The notes under the pieces were generated by a model. The model ran no database searches. It was not told the origin of the DNA and saw only the letters and a program-made list of their open reading frames with translations. 64,000 nt of DNA from an uncultured beta proteobacterium (GTDB taxonomy: Bacteria; Pseudomonadota; Gammaproteobacteria; Burkholderiales; Burkholderiaceae_C): contig CAIVXG010000007.1 of the NCBI GenBank assembly GCA_903909815.1, positions 23,004 to 87,003 of the forward strand, written 5' to 3'. Positions 16,143 through 27,296 of the stretch are shown in pieces. The first letter of the stretch is position 1. Every line of letters begins with the position of its first letter. The translations under genes and the position numbers were made by a program.

Positions 16143-18971
16143 ATGAGCGACACCTCCATCCCATCACCCAAGAAGACGCTGCTGCTGGTCGACGGCTCCA
16201 GCTACCTGTACCGCGCGTTTTTTGCAGGCGGAGACACAATGAGTGCCACGATGCCCGATGGCACGGTGCAAAAGACCGGTGCCATACGCATCGTGATCAA
16301 CATGCTGCAAAAGCTGCGCAAGGACCAGCCGGCCGATTACGCCGCCTGCGTGTTCGACGCCAAGGGGCCGACCTTCCGGGACGCGATCTACCCCGAGTAC
16401 AAGGGCCATCGCTCGCCCATGCCCGACGACCTGCGCACGCAGATCGCACCCATCCACGAAGTGGTGCGGCTCATGGGCTGGACGGTGCTCGACGTCCCTG
16501 GCGTGGAAGCCGATGACGTGATCGGCACGCTGGCCGTCACCGCCGCGCGCCAGGGCATCGAAGTCGTTGTGTCCAGCGGCGACAAGGACCTGGCGCAACT
16601 GGTGGACGAGCACATCACCATCATCGACACCATGAACGGGCGCAGGCGCGATCTGGCCGGTGTGCAGGAGGAGTTTGGCGTGCCGGCACGACTCATGGTG
16701 GACTACCAGGCGCTGGTGGGCGACGCGGTCGACAACGTTCCCGGCGTGCCCAAGGTCGGTCCCAAGACCGCCGCCAAGTGGCTGCAGGAATACGGCTCGC
16801 TGGACGCGATCGTGGCCAACGCCGACAAGATAGGCGGCGCGGTGGGCGAGAACCTGCGCAAGTCGCTGGACTGGCTGCCGACCGGACGCGCGCTGCTGAC
16901 GGTCAAGACCGATTGCGACCTGGATGGCTACATGCCCGGCCTGCCGCTGCTCGATTCCATCGCGCCCGGACCCATGCAGAACGCCGAACTCAAAGTGTTC
17001 TACGAGAAGTACGGCTTCAAGGGGCTGGCGCAGGCGCTGGGCGGAGTGGCCGAGCCCGAGCCGGCCAAGGCCCGCGCAAAGAAGGCAGATTCCGCGAACT
17101 TGAACGAGCCTGGATTGTTCGATGATCCCGAAGTTTCAGGCGATCCGGCGACTCCAGAAGTGATCAGCATGCTGGCCTATGACACCGTCCTCACCTGGGA
17201 TGCCTTCGACGCCTGGTTGGCAAAAATCGAGGAGGCCGAACTGGTGGCGCTGGACACTGAGACGACCTCGCTGGATGAGATGCGCGCCGAGATCGTGGGC
17301 CTGTCCTTCAGCGTGACGCCCGGTGAGGCGGCCTATATTCCGCTGGCGCACCGCTACCCCGATGCGCCCGAACAGTTGCCGCGCGAAGAAGTGCTGGCGC
17401 GGCTGAAACCCTGGCTCGAGAACGGTCAACGAGCCAAGCTGGGCCAGCACGTCAAGTACGACCGCCACGTGTTTGCGAATCACGGCATTGAAGTGCAGGG
17501 CTACGCGCACGACACCATGCTGCAAAGCTATGTGCTGGAGGTGCACAAGCCGCATGGGCTGGCGAGCCTGGCGCTGCGCCATCTGGGGCGCAGCGGCCTG
17601 AGCTTCGAAGATCTTTGCGGCAAGGGCGCGCACCAGATCTGCTTCGACCAGGTGGACATCGATAAGGCCTCGGTCTATTCCTGCGAAGACTCGGACATGA
17701 CGCTGGACGTGCACCGGTTCCTGTGGCCGCAACTGCAGGCGGATGAGAAGCTCAATTTCATCTACCAGCTGGAGATTCAGAGCAGCGAAGCCCTGTACCG
17801 CATCGAGCGCAACGGCGTGCTGATCGACGCGCCGCTGCTCGCCGCGCAGAGCCACGAGCTGGGGCAGCGCATCCTGCAGTTGGAGACGGAAGCGCACGCG
17901 CTTGCGGGCCAGCCCTTTAACCTGTCGAGCCCGAAGCAGATCGGTGAAATTTTCTTCACGCAACTGGGTCTGCCGGTGGTGAAGAAGACCGCTACCGGCG
18001 CGCCCAGCACGGACGAGGAGGTGCTGGAAAAGCTGGCCGAGGACTATCCGCTGCCGGCCAAGATCCTGGAGCACCGCGGCCTGTCCAAACTCAAGGGCAC
18101 CTACACCGACAAACTGGCGCAACTCGCGCTGCCGCGCACCGGCAGGGTGCACACGCATTACGCGCAGGCCGTCGCGGTGACCGGGCGTTTGAGCAGCAAC
18201 GACCCGAACCTGCAGAACATCCCCATCCGCACGGCGGAAGGGCGGCGCGTGCGCGAAGCCTTTGTGGCGCCGCCGGGCTGCCTCATCGCCAGCGCCGACT
18301 ACTCGCAGATCGAGCTGCGCATCATGGCGCACATCAGCGGCGACACGGCCCTGCTGCTGGCGTTTCACGACGGCATGGACGTGCACCGCGCGACCGCGGC
18401 CGAGGTGTTCGGCATTCCCACGCACGAGGTGTCCAGCGAGCAGCGGCGCTATGCCAAGGTCATCAACTTCGGCCTGATCTATGGCATGAGCGCCTACGGT
18501 CTGGCACGCAGCTTGGGGATCGACAACACGGCGGCGAAGAACTTTGTGCAGCGCTACTTTGAGCGCTACCCGGGCGTGAAGCACTACATGGAGTCCACGC
18601 GGCAATTGGCCAAGGAACAGGGCTACGTGGAGACGGTCTTTGGCCGACGCCTGTATCTGCCCGAGATCAATTCGCCCAACGGTCCACGTCGCAGCGGGGC
18701 CGAGCGCGCAGCCATCAACGCGCCCATGCAGGGCACGGCGGCAGACCTGATCAAGCTCAGCATGGTCAAGGTGCAGCAGGTGCTGGACGCCGAGCATCGC
18801 GGCACGAAGATGATCATGCAGGTGCACGACGAACTGGTGTTCGAAGTGCCCGAATCCGAAGTGCCCTGGCTAAAAGTCGAAATCCCGCGCCTGATGGCCG
18901 GTGTCGCGCACCTGAAAGTGCCGCTGCTGGCCGAAGTGGGCGTGGGCAAGAACTGGGACGAGGCGCATTGA
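16143..18971 (+). CDS. polA: DNA polymerase I
   Basis: Fills gaps and removes RNA primers in repair and lagging-strand synthesis. All three domains are present in 942 residues. The 5' nuclease occupies residues 1-300 (LLVDGSSYLYRAFFA; DVPGVEADDVIGTLA; VDNVPGVPKVGPKTAAK). The 3'-5' exonuclease has an intact DxE motif (LVALDTETTSL, about residue 370), so proofreading is likely active. The polymerase has motif A (DYSQIELRIMAHIS, about 719), motif B (RRYAKVINFGLIYGMSAYG) and motif C (QVHDELVF, about 892). An Ala/Lys-rich linker (about 305-330) joins the first two domains. It is transcribed alone, 40 bp after ackA. Confidence 0.97.
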   Translation: MSDTSIPSPKKTLLLVDGSSYLYRAFFAGGDTMSATMPDGTVQKTGAIRIVINMLQKLRKDQPADYAACVFDAKGPTFRDAIYPEYKGHRSPMPDDLRTQIAPIHEVVRLMGWTVLDVPGVEADDVIGTLAVTAARQGIEVVVSSGDKDLAQLVDEHITIIDTMNGRRRDLAGVQEEFGVPARLMVDYQALVGDAVDNVPGVPKVGPKTAAKWLQEYGSLDAIVANADKIGGAVGENLRKSLDWLPTGRALLTVKTDCDLDGYMPGLPLLDSIAPGPMQNAELKVFYEKYGFKGLAQALGGVAEPEPAKARAKKADSANLNEPGLFDDPEVSGDPATPEVISMLAYDTVLTWDAFDAWLAKIEEAELVALDTETTSLDEMRAEIVGLSFSVTPGEAAYIPLAHRYPDAPEQLPREEVLARLKPWLENGQRAKLGQHVKYDRHVFANHGIEVQGYAHDTMLQSYVLEVHKPHGLASLALRHLGRSGLSFEDLCGKGAHQICFDQVDIDKASVYSCEDSDMTLDVHRFLWPQLQADEKLNFIYQLEIQSSEALYRIERNGVLIDAPLLAAQSHELGQRILQLETEAHALAGQPFNLSSPKQIGEIFFTQLGLPVVKKTATGAPSTDEEVLEKLAEDYPLPAKILEHRGLSKLKGTYTDKLAQLALPRTGRVHTHYAQAVAVTGRLSSNDPNLQNIPIRTAEGRRVREAFVAPPGCLIASADYSQIELRIMAHISGDTALLLAFHDGMDVHRATAAEVFGIPTHEVSSEQRRYAKVINFGLIYGMSAYGLARSLGIDNTAAKNFVQRYFERYPGVKHYMESTRQLAKEQGYVETVFGRRLYLPEINSPNGPRRSGAERAAINAPMQGTAADLIKLSMVKVQQVLDAEHRGTKMIMQVHDELVFEVPESEVPWLKVEIPRLMAGVAHLKVPLLAEVGVGKNWDEAH

Positions 18972-19032
18972 AGATGGCTAACATCGACCTGAAAATACCA
19001 TCGCAGCTTGGCCTGCAAATCCCGAGGAATAG

Positions 19033-20145
<1,113 letters not shown>

Positions 20146-20173
20146 CCGGAAAAACGGAGTTGTCTGAGCGCAC

Positions 20174-20962
20174 ATGAAATTTCTCACCATCTTGGCGGCC
20201 ACGATGGCCGCGGGCATCGGCAGTGTCTGGCTGGCGGCGGCCTTGAGCTTTGGCGTGCTGGCGCGCTATACCCAGCACATGCTCAGTCTGGCTGCCGGCG
20301 CGCTGTTGGCCACGGCCTTCATGCACCTCTTGCCCGAAGCCTTTGAAGGCAAGGCGGACGCGCACGCACTGTTCACGACACTGCTGGTGGGGTTGGTGTT
20401 CTTCTTCCTGCTGGACAAGGCCGAGCTGTGGCACCACGGGCACGAGCACCACCACGAGGATGCGGTCGATCACGGCGCGCACGCGGGACACGCGCACCAG
20501 CACGCACCTCAGCCGGGCAGTTGGGCCGTGCTCACGGGCGACAGCCTGCACGCCTTTGGCGACGGGATCCTGATCGCTTCGGCCTTCGTGGCCGACACCC
20601 GACTGGGCTGGATCACGGCCGTGGCGGTGCTGGCGCACGAGGTGCCGCACCATATGGGCGATCTGGTGGTGTTGCGCGGCGGTTCACCCAATCAACGCAT
20701 GGCGCTGGTAAAGGTGTCCATGGCGGGCGCGGTCACGGCGCTGGGCGGCGTCGTCGGCTATGTGCTGGTGGATGCACTGCAGGACTTTCTGCCGTACTTT
20801 CTGGTGGTGGCGTCCAGCAGCTTTGTCTATGTGGCGCTGGCGGACCTGATTCCGCAACTGCAAAGGCAGCTGGCAGCGCGCGAGACCGTGGCGCAGATCA
20901 TCTGGCTGGTGCTGGGCATCGCGCTGGTGACCTTCATCAGCGGTTGGGGCCACCCGCATTGA
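20174..20962 (+). CDS. ZIP-family divalent metal transporter
   Basis: A 262-residue inner-membrane importer, most likely for zinc or a related divalent metal. About seven to eight hydrophobic segments are visible. The large cytoplasmic loop (about residues 90-118) is histidine-rich (WHHGHEHHHEDAVDHGAHAG), as in metal-sensing loops of ZIP proteins. The membrane metal-site motifs are SLHAFGDGILIAS and LAHEVPHHMGDLVVL (HExPHxxxD), the family hallmark in segments 4 and 5. ATG 20174 starts 28 bp after the dehydrogenase gene. Metal specificity cannot be read from sequence. Confidence 0.9.
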   Translation: MKFLTILAATMAAGIGSVWLAAALSFGVLARYTQHMLSLAAGALLATAFMHLLPEAFEGKADAHALFTTLLVGLVFFFLLDKAELWHHGHEHHHEDAVDHGAHAGHAHQHAPQPGSWAVLTGDSLHAFGDGILIASAFVADTRLGWITAVAVLAHEVPHHMGDLVVLRGGSPNQRMALVKVSMAGAVTALGGVVGYVLVDALQDFLPYFLVVASSSFVYVALADLIPQLQRQLAARETVAQIIWLVLGIALVTFISGWGHPH

Positions 20963-21018
20963 GCCCTGCCGTTGCCAGCAAGTCGTAAACTCGACCCTTT
21001 CCTTTCCTCTCAAGCATC

Positions 21019-22107
21019 ATGTCTGAACTCGAACCCCAAGCCGCGCCAGCTCCAAGCCACCGTTTTGACATTTACGGATTGGGCAATGCACTGGTGGACC
21101 AGGAGTTTGTGGTGCACGACGAGTTCTTGCGCACGCAGGGCATTGCCAAAGGCGCCATGACACTGATCGACGAGCCGCGTTTGGTGCGCCTGCTGGCCGA
21201 TTTGCGCAGCGAGTTCGCGCTCAAGGGCCGCGCCAGCGGCGGTTCGGCCGCAAACACCCTGGTGACCGCCAGCTACTTTGGCAGCCGCGCCTTTTACTCC
21301 TGCCGCGTGGGTTCAGACGAGGCGGGCGAATTCTATCTGGCCGACCTCAGCGCGGCGGGCGTGTCCACGAATCCGCACCAGGGAATGCTTGCGGACGACC
21401 TGGCTTCGGGCATGACCGGTCGCTGCCTGGTGCTGGTCACCGACGACGCTGAGCGCACCATGAACACTTTCCTGGGCATCACGAGCGAGTTGTCGCACGC
21501 AGAGATCGACTTCGAGGCGCTGGCCGCGTCGCGCCTGCTCTACATTGAAGGCTATCTGGTCACCTCCCCCACCGGGCGCGAGGCCGCGGTGCGGGCCAAG
21601 GCCTTTGCGCGGGAGCGCGGCATCGAAGTGGCCTACACCTTGTCGGACTCCAGCATGCTGCAGTATTTCGGCGAGGGTGTGGCGCAGATCCTTGGCGAAG
21701 ACGGCGTGGACCTGCTGTTTTGCAACGAAGGTGAGGCCCTGCAGTGGTCGGGATGCTATAGCGTGGCTGAAGCCGCGGATGCCTTGAAGGAGATCGCCAA
21801 GCGTTTTTGCATCACACTGGGAGCGCGTGGCGCGCTGGTGTACGACGGCGAAAATTTGCTCGAGATTGCCGCACACGAGGTCACGCCAGTGGACAGCAAC
21901 GGCGCGGGTGACGTGTTTGCAGGGGCCTTTTTACACGCCTATGCAGCAGGCCTGGGATGCCAGCGCGCGGGCGACCTGGCCAGCCTGGCTTCAGCGCGCT
22001 GCGTGACGCAGTTTGGGCCCCGTTTGCCCGCGCTTGCGCATCTGGAAATTCGGGACCAGGTGCTTGGCGCTGCGAACCCCCAGCTCAGTGCAGCGGCTGC
22101 GAGCTAG
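21019..22107 (+). CDS. PfkB-family carbohydrate/nucleoside kinase (adenosine kinase-like)
   Basis: A 362-residue ribokinase-fold kinase. GLGNALVDQEF near the N-terminus and GRASGGSAANTLVTASYFG are the substrate-site signature. VTPVDSNGAGDVFAGAFLHAYAAG near residue 295 is the PfkB signature 2 with the catalytic Asp in GAGD. The closest look is to proteobacterial proteins annotated as adenosine kinase; ribokinase- or fructokinase-like activity is not excluded. Its last 4 bp overlap the convergent exbD gene. Confidence 0.85.
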   Translation: MSELEPQAAPAPSHRFDIYGLGNALVDQEFVVHDEFLRTQGIAKGAMTLIDEPRLVRLLADLRSEFALKGRASGGSAANTLVTASYFGSRAFYSCRVGSDEAGEFYLADLSAAGVSTNPHQGMLADDLASGMTGRCLVLVTDDAERTMNTFLGITSELSHAEIDFEALAASRLLYIEGYLVTSPTGREAAVRAKAFARERGIEVAYTLSDSSMLQYFGEGVAQILGEDGVDLLFCNEGEALQWSGCYSVAEAADALKEIAKRFCITLGARGALVYDGENLLEIAAHEVTPVDSNGAGDVFAGAFLHAYAAGLGCQRAGDLASLASARCVTQFGPRLPALAHLEIRDQVLGAANPQLSAAAAS

Positions 22108-22532
22108 TGGTATTCATCCAGGCCGATCACGCCAATCTTCTGCAGGCCCAGGCTCTGTGCATCGCTCAGCACCGCAGCCAAGGTGTCGTACTTGGCGTGA
22201 CGCGCCGACAGCACGTGGATTTCAGGCTGAGGGTTCAAGGACGAGACTGAGCGCAAGCGCGCCTGCAGCTCGGTTGGATTGGCCAGCGGCGCGCCGTCCC
22301 AGAGCAACTGGTTTTGGGGCGTGATCTCGATCCTGACCACCTGCGGCACGCTGGCGTTGGGCGGAGGCAGACCGGCCGGCAGCTCCATGTTGACCGAGTG
22401 CAGGGTGATCGGAATGGTGATGATGAGCATCACCAGCAGCACCAGCAGCACGTCGATCAAGGGCGTGATGTTCATCCCCGATGCCAATTCGGGCGCGTCG
22501 GGTTCGGTGGACTCGTCAAAATCAATGGCCAT
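22104..22532 (-). CDS. exbD: ExbD/TolR-family biopolymer transport protein (copy 1)
   Basis: A 142-residue protein with one N-terminal membrane helix and a periplasmic domain. The conserved entry is DAPELASGMNITPLIDVLLVLLVMLII, where the Asp in PLIDVLLV is the proton-pathway residue of ExbD/TolR. With the ExbB-type protein it forms the proton-driven motor that energises a TonB-like partner. It is last in the tonB-exbB-exbD-exbD run and sits 45 bp after the other exbD. The two copies are diverged paralogues of similar length, not a recent duplication. It ends overlapping the convergent kinase gene. Confidence 0.9.
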   Translation of the reverse strand: MAIDFDESTEPDAPELASGMNITPLIDVLLVLLVMLIITIPITLHSVNMELPAGLPPPNASVPQVVRIEITPQNQLLWDGAPLANPTELQARLRSVSSLNPQPEIHVLSARHAKYDTLAAVLSDAQSLGLQKIGVIGLDEYH

Positions 22533-22545
22533 CTTCTTCTTAATT

Positions 22546-22601
22546 GGTTGAGGACAGAGCCTGCTCGCTGGGCTTAGCTACGGCTTGTCCCGCAAAGTTT
22601 C
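22546..22601. repeat. Dispersed repeat (copy A) spanning the end of exbD copy 2
   Basis: GTTGAGGACAG at the left and TGTCCCGCAAA at the right, about 28 nt apart, match a second copy at 27327-27381 exactly in these end blocks, while the middle is diverged. The ends pair (GGACA with TGTCC, extended by AGCC/GGCT), so the unit can fold as a hairpin. The right-hand part encodes the last codons and stop of the upstream exbD. Confidence 0.6.
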
Positions 22602-23015
22602 AGAATGCGGTTCGGTGACAAAACCGATGCGCGCGATCCCGGCTTGCTGGCAGGCGAGCAGCACGCGCGCCACAGCCTCGTAATCGGCGCGGGCATCGCC
22701 CCGGATCTGGACTTCGGCTTGCGTCGACTTTTGCGCCATCTCCCGAAGGCGGCTTTGCAGCTCGGTCGCATCGGCCAAACGCGCGTCAAACCAGTAGGCG
22801 GCGCCGCGCGCATCCACTGAAATCACCACGGTCTCGGGTTGGCTTTGGCGCAGTGCGTTCGCAGCTCGCGGCAGGCGCACCGCGACCGAGGTATTGATGA
22901 CCGGAATGGTGATCAGAAAAATGATCAACAGCACCAGCATCACATCCACCAGCGGCGTGGTGTTGATCTCGGACAGCATGGCGTCGTTTTCGCCATCGTG
23001 GTAGGTGATCGCCAT
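22578..23015 (-). CDS. exbD: ExbD/TolR-family biopolymer transport protein (copy 2)
   Basis: A 145-residue ExbD-type protein: cytoplasmic start (MAITYHDGENDAMLSEI), the helix NTTPLVDVMLVLLIIFLIT with the conserved Asp in PLVDVMLV, then a periplasmic domain ending RIGFVTEPHS. Encoded directly after the exbB-type gene (3 bp gap) and before the second exbD. Having two different ExbD proteins with one ExbB is common in Burkholderiales and Xanthomonas Ton systems. The final residues (TLRDKP) are encoded by a dispersed repeat at 22546-22601, so this C-terminus may be recently altered. Confidence 0.9.
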   Translation of the reverse strand: MAITYHDGENDAMLSEINTTPLVDVMLVLLIIFLITIPVINTSVAVRLPRAANALRQSQPETVVISVDARGAAYWFDARLADATELQSRLREMAQKSTQAEVQIRGDARADYEAVARVLLACQQAGIARIGFVTEPHSETLRDKP

Positions 23016-23018
23016 GGC

Positions 23019-23897
23019 TCAGGCCGGTTTGTGAGCGGCGCCGCTGGCGCGCTGGCTCTTGTCGATTTCAATCAACAGCAGCGTGTGCAACTCCGAGCCA
23101 ATACCCTTGACCGCGTGCAGCGCCACGCGGTTGCGCCGCACCAGCCAGTTGTATCCCAGCACCGCAGGCACGGCAACGGCCAGACCCAGTGCTGTCATGA
23201 TCAGCGCCTCGCCCACGGGCCCCGCTACCTTGTCGATGGAGGCCTGGCCCGAGATGCCTATGGTCACGAGCGCGTTGTAAATGCCCCAGACGGTGCCGAA
23301 CAAGCCCACAAACGGCGCCGTGGAGCCGACCGTGGCTAACACCGACAGGCCTTCTTGCGTGCGCATCTGCAACGAACCCACAGACTGCACGATGTCCTGA
23401 CTAAGCCAGGTATTCATGTCCACCTGGGATGACAGGCTGTAGTAACGCCGCGCCGCCTCCAGCGCCGAATCCGCGATCAACCGAAACGGGCTGGACGCAG
23501 GCAGGGCCTCGATACGCTTTTGCACGCTGTCGCTGGCGGAGAACGCACGTCGCGCTGTCAGCACCTGGGCGCTCAGCAGTCGCTGCTCCAGCAGCTTGGC
23601 GACGATCAGGTACCAACTCAGCAGCGACATGATGGCCAGCAACAGCAACGTGGTCTTGGCCACCATGTCACCCTGCGCCCAAACCGCGCGCAAGCCGTAG
23701 GGGTTGCCACCGGGGTCGGCCGCAGGGGGCGTGAGGTTGGCCACGGCCATGTTGGGCAACGCGGTCACAGCTGCGGCACTGGCCTCGGGCGTCGGTGGGC
23801 TGACTTGCACCTGCGCGCTGGCGGCACTGCCGAATATCAACGTCAGTGCGAGCAGCCAGACGGGGGCGCGACGAGTGCTGAAATGAGGTTTGATCAT
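23019..23897 (-). CDS. exbB: ExbB/TolQ/MotA-family proton channel protein
   Basis: A 292-residue membrane protein with an N-terminal signal-like segment and an Ala/Pro-rich periplasmic stretch (about residues 1-65), then three membrane helices. LLLLAIMSLLSWYLIVAKL is the first helix. VGSTAPFVGLFGTVWGIYNAL and VAGPVGEALIMTALGLAVAVPAVLGYNWLVR are the two highly conserved ExbB/TolQ helices lining the proton path. With ExbD it powers the TonB-like protein encoded just upstream. The extended N-terminus is typical of the longer ExbB type. ATG 23897 lies 49 bp after the tonB-like stop. Confidence 0.93.
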   Translation of the reverse strand: MIKPHFSTRRAPVWLLALTLIFGSAASAQVQVSPPTPEASAAAVTALPNMAVANLTPPAADPGGNPYGLRAVWAQGDMVAKTTLLLLAIMSLLSWYLIVAKLLEQRLLSAQVLTARRAFSASDSVQKRIEALPASSPFRLIADSALEAARRYYSLSSQVDMNTWLSQDIVQSVGSLQMRTQEGLSVLATVGSTAPFVGLFGTVWGIYNALVTIGISGQASIDKVAGPVGEALIMTALGLAVAVPAVLGYNWLVRRNRVALHAVKGIGSELHTLLLIEIDKSQRASGAAHKPA

Positions 23898-23946
23898 GGT
23901 GCTTTCCTGAATGAGGCAATGGGAATGGAGCAGGTCGAGGGCGGGG

Positions 23947-24939
<993 letters not shown>

Positions 24940-24953
24940 CGAGGGGCAGGATT

Positions 24954-25201
24954 TCAAACAGTGGGAGCACAGGCCTGAACCGCCATCTCGAGCACGCGAT
25001 CAAGGTCACCTGGCACGGGTCGGGTACTCATACCAACAGCGTGGTTACCGGCAACGGATCCACCAGCAGGTCCATTTCACTGCCCTGCGCATCCTGGCCA
25101 AGCACCGCGGACCCGAGGCCGCGCCGATTGGTTGCGCGCAAGCGCTGTGGCGTTGCGCGCACAGCGGGACGTTTCAACGCGGGTGATGTGGATGGCCTCA
25201 T
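24954..25201 (-). pseudogene. Decayed MNT-type nucleotidyltransferase antitoxin gene
   Basis: From ATG 25201 a 57-residue frame reads [12 protein letters not shown], then [17 protein letters not shown] and [17 protein letters not shown] before a stop at 25028-25030. This follows the pattern of MNT-domain nucleotidyltransferases (MntA-type antitoxins: MRPS, ATNPRVFGS, LDLLVDP). The frame then shifts; the next frame ends [17 protein letters not shown], like the family C-terminus. The segment between is missing. The GSx10DxD active site reads GS-x10-EMD, so the first metal Asp is lost. No HEPN toxin gene is seen beside it. An 18-codon frame (25254-25198) ending LRFNEIELQAA overlaps its ATG and may be a further remnant. 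Confidence 0.6.
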
Positions 25202-25375
25202 GCTGCTTGCAGTTCAATCTCGTTGAATCTTAACGGCAAAGCACGCACATCCATCACCCGGCGCGTTTGGCAGCCCAAGCATGGAAGTCGGCAAATTGCG
25301 TCAGATTCAATGCCAGCAGGCGTTTCAAGATGTGTTTGCGTTCATGACCGTATCGTCGTCCATAACGCCCACGCT
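25202..25375. other. Intergenic segment downstream of dnaG, no confident gene
   Basis: About 175 bp between the dnaG stop and the decayed nucleotidyltransferase. Minus-strand frames are short: one without an obvious start ends TQFADFHAWAAKRAG, the other is the 18-codon frame ending LQAA. Both may be remnants of a mobile or toxin-antitoxin locus. rpoD, which commonly follows dnaG, is absent here. Confidence 0.4.
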
Positions 25376-27232
25376 TCAGATGCCGGGTTCGATCGCCTTG
25401 CGTTCGAGTTCGCGCCGCCGTGCCTGCAGCGTGCGGTAGCGTTCCAGTGCCAGCGGGTCGGAGCCGGCGGCTTCGATGGCCTGGGTTTCCTGCAGCTTGA
25501 TGCGTTCCACCAGCATGCGGTTCAGCAGGGCGCGCAGCTCGCGCACCGATTCCGCCGGCTCCACTGGTTCGATCTCGGGTTCAGCCATGAGGCGCAGCGC
25601 CAGGCTCTCGGATTCATGGTCCTGCAAGCCTTCGCGCAGGGCGCCCCAGGATTGCGGTCCGTGTTCGTGCAATTGGCTTTCCAGCCAAAGGAACAGGGGG
25701 CCGTGCGGCGCGGGCAGTTCGCACAGCATGCTGTGGTCTTCGTTGGACAGGGCGTCCCAGGCGCTGCGGTAGGTGAGCAGCAGTCGCGCAGCATGGTCCG
25801 CGCGCCCGGTTGGTACGATCCGTCCGCGGCGCGGCGCGGGCGTGGAAAAGCGCGAAGCATAGTCGTTAGAGCGGGGGCTCGACTTGGCTTCGAAGCCTTT
25901 TGTCCGCTTGCCGTATTCAGGCTTGGCGGGGGCGGCGCGACCGAGCCACAGGTCGGTCAATTCGCGCCCGTTGAGCTGCACCAGATCGGCGATATCGCCC
26001 AGCAACTGGCGCTTGAGTGCGCCGTCGGGCAGCGCCGTCCACAACGGCCGGGCGTTGCTGGCGAAATGCGCGCGGCCCTCGGCGCTGTTCAGGTCGCAAT
26101 CTTCGCGTGCGGCTTCGATCAGGAATTTCGACAATGGCACGGCCTGGCTGATGCACAGCGAAAACGCCTCCTTGCCAAACTCGCGGATATAGCTGTCGGG
26201 GTCATGCTCGGCGGGAAGGAACAGGAACTTGACGCTGCGCGTATCGCTGGCGAAGGGCAAGGCGCCATCCAGCGCCTTGCGCGCTGCGCGCCGCCCCGCC
26301 GCGTCGCCGTCAAAGCTGAAGACGACCGAGTCGGTGAAGCGAAACAGCTTTTGCACGTGCTCGTTGGTGCAAGCCGTGCCCAGCGTCGCCACGGCGTTGG
26401 GAAAGCCCAGCTGCGCCAGTGCCACCACGTCCATATAGCCTTCGGTGACCAGAACAAAACCGTGCTCGCGCAGGGCAGTTCGGGCCTCGAACAGGCCGTA
26501 GAGTTCGCGCCCCTTGCTAAACACCGGGGTTTCAGGCGAGTTCAGATACTTGGGTTTTTCGTCGCCGAGCACGCGGCCGCCAAAGCCGATGCACTCGCCC
26601 TTGACATTGCGAATCGGGAACATGACGCGGTCGCGGAAGCGGTCGTAGCGTTTTTCCTCGTCCTCGCTCACGATCACCAGGCCGGACTCCACCAGCAGCG
26701 GGTCGTTGTAGTCCGGGAACACGCTGGCCAGGCTGCGCCAGCCTTCGGGTGCATAGCCCAGGTCAAACGCTTTGGCGATCTCGCCGCTGAGCCCGCGCTT
26801 CTTGAAATAGTCGACCGCCCTTGGCGAATGTTTCAGGTGGACCTTGTACGCGGTGCAGGCCTTCTCCAGCACATCGGTGAGCGTGTCCTGCTTTTGCCGC
26901 TGCTCCTGGGCTCGGGCCCGGTCCTGCGGCGAGGACTCGTCCTGAGGCACCTGCAAGCCATACTGCTGTGCCAGATCCTGCACCGCTTCCACGAACGTCA
27001 TGCCGGCGTGGTCCATCAGGAAACTGATGGCGTTGCCGTTCTTGCCGCAGCCAAAGCAGTGGTAGAACTGTTTTGCCGGGCTCACCGAAAACGAGGGTGA
27101 CTTCTCCCCATGAAACGGACACAGGCCCATGAAGTTGGCCCCGCCCTTCTTCAGCTGGACGTAGCGGCCCACAATGTCAACGACATCGGTGCGGGCCAGC
27201 AGTTCCTGGATGAAGGTTTGGGGAATGGACAT
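25376..27232 (-). CDS. dnaG: DNA primase
   Basis: Makes RNA primers for replication with the DnaB helicase. The 618 residues hold the N-terminal zinc-binding domain (CPFHGEKSPSF and YHCFGCGKNGNAISFLM, the CHC2 pattern, residues 38-68). The central catalytic core has TOPRIM motifs (FVLVTEGYMDVVAL with the catalytic Glu; FDGDAAGRRAA with the metal-binding Asp), and EKRYDRFRDRVMFPI is the conserved RNA-polymerase-domain motif. A C-terminal helicase-interaction region follows. Length is typical. Adjacent rpsU and rpoD, frequent partners in the macromolecular-synthesis operon, are not in the window. Confidence 0.96.
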   Translation of the reverse strand: MSIPQTFIQELLARTDVVDIVGRYVQLKKGGANFMGLCPFHGEKSPSFSVSPAKQFYHCFGCGKNGNAISFLMDHAGMTFVEAVQDLAQQYGLQVPQDESSPQDRARAQEQRQKQDTLTDVLEKACTAYKVHLKHSPRAVDYFKKRGLSGEIAKAFDLGYAPEGWRSLASVFPDYNDPLLVESGLVIVSEDEEKRYDRFRDRVMFPIRNVKGECIGFGGRVLGDEKPKYLNSPETPVFSKGRELYGLFEARTALREHGFVLVTEGYMDVVALAQLGFPNAVATLGTACTNEHVQKLFRFTDSVVFSFDGDAAGRRAARKALDGALPFASDTRSVKFLFLPAEHDPDSYIREFGKEAFSLCISQAVPLSKFLIEAAREDCDLNSAEGRAHFASNARPLWTALPDGALKRQLLGDIADLVQLNGRELTDLWLGRAAPAKPEYGKRTKGFEAKSSPRSNDYASRFSTPAPRRGRIVPTGRADHAARLLLTYRSAWDALSNEDHSMLCELPAPHGPLFLWLESQLHEHGPQSWGALREGLQDHESESLALRLMAEPEIEPVEPAESVRELRALLNRMLVERIKLQETQAIEAAGSDPLALERYRTLQARRRELERKAIEPGI

Positions 27233-27296
27233 GGGGTGAGTATTGTGGCGGCAATTGAGGCGGGCCGATTCTTGCTATTCGGGACGAAGCCCCCTC

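Noticed and set aside
14513..16171. 552-codon open frame on the minus strand
   Set aside because: Antisense to pta and ackA, with low-complexity His/Gln-rich translation.
17136..18827. 563-codon open frame on the minus strand
   Set aside because: Antisense to polA; no motif and no ribosome-binding site.
25223..27100. 625-codon open frame on the plus strand
   Set aside because: It lies antisense to dnaG, which has every primase motif; long opposite frames are common in GC-rich DNA.
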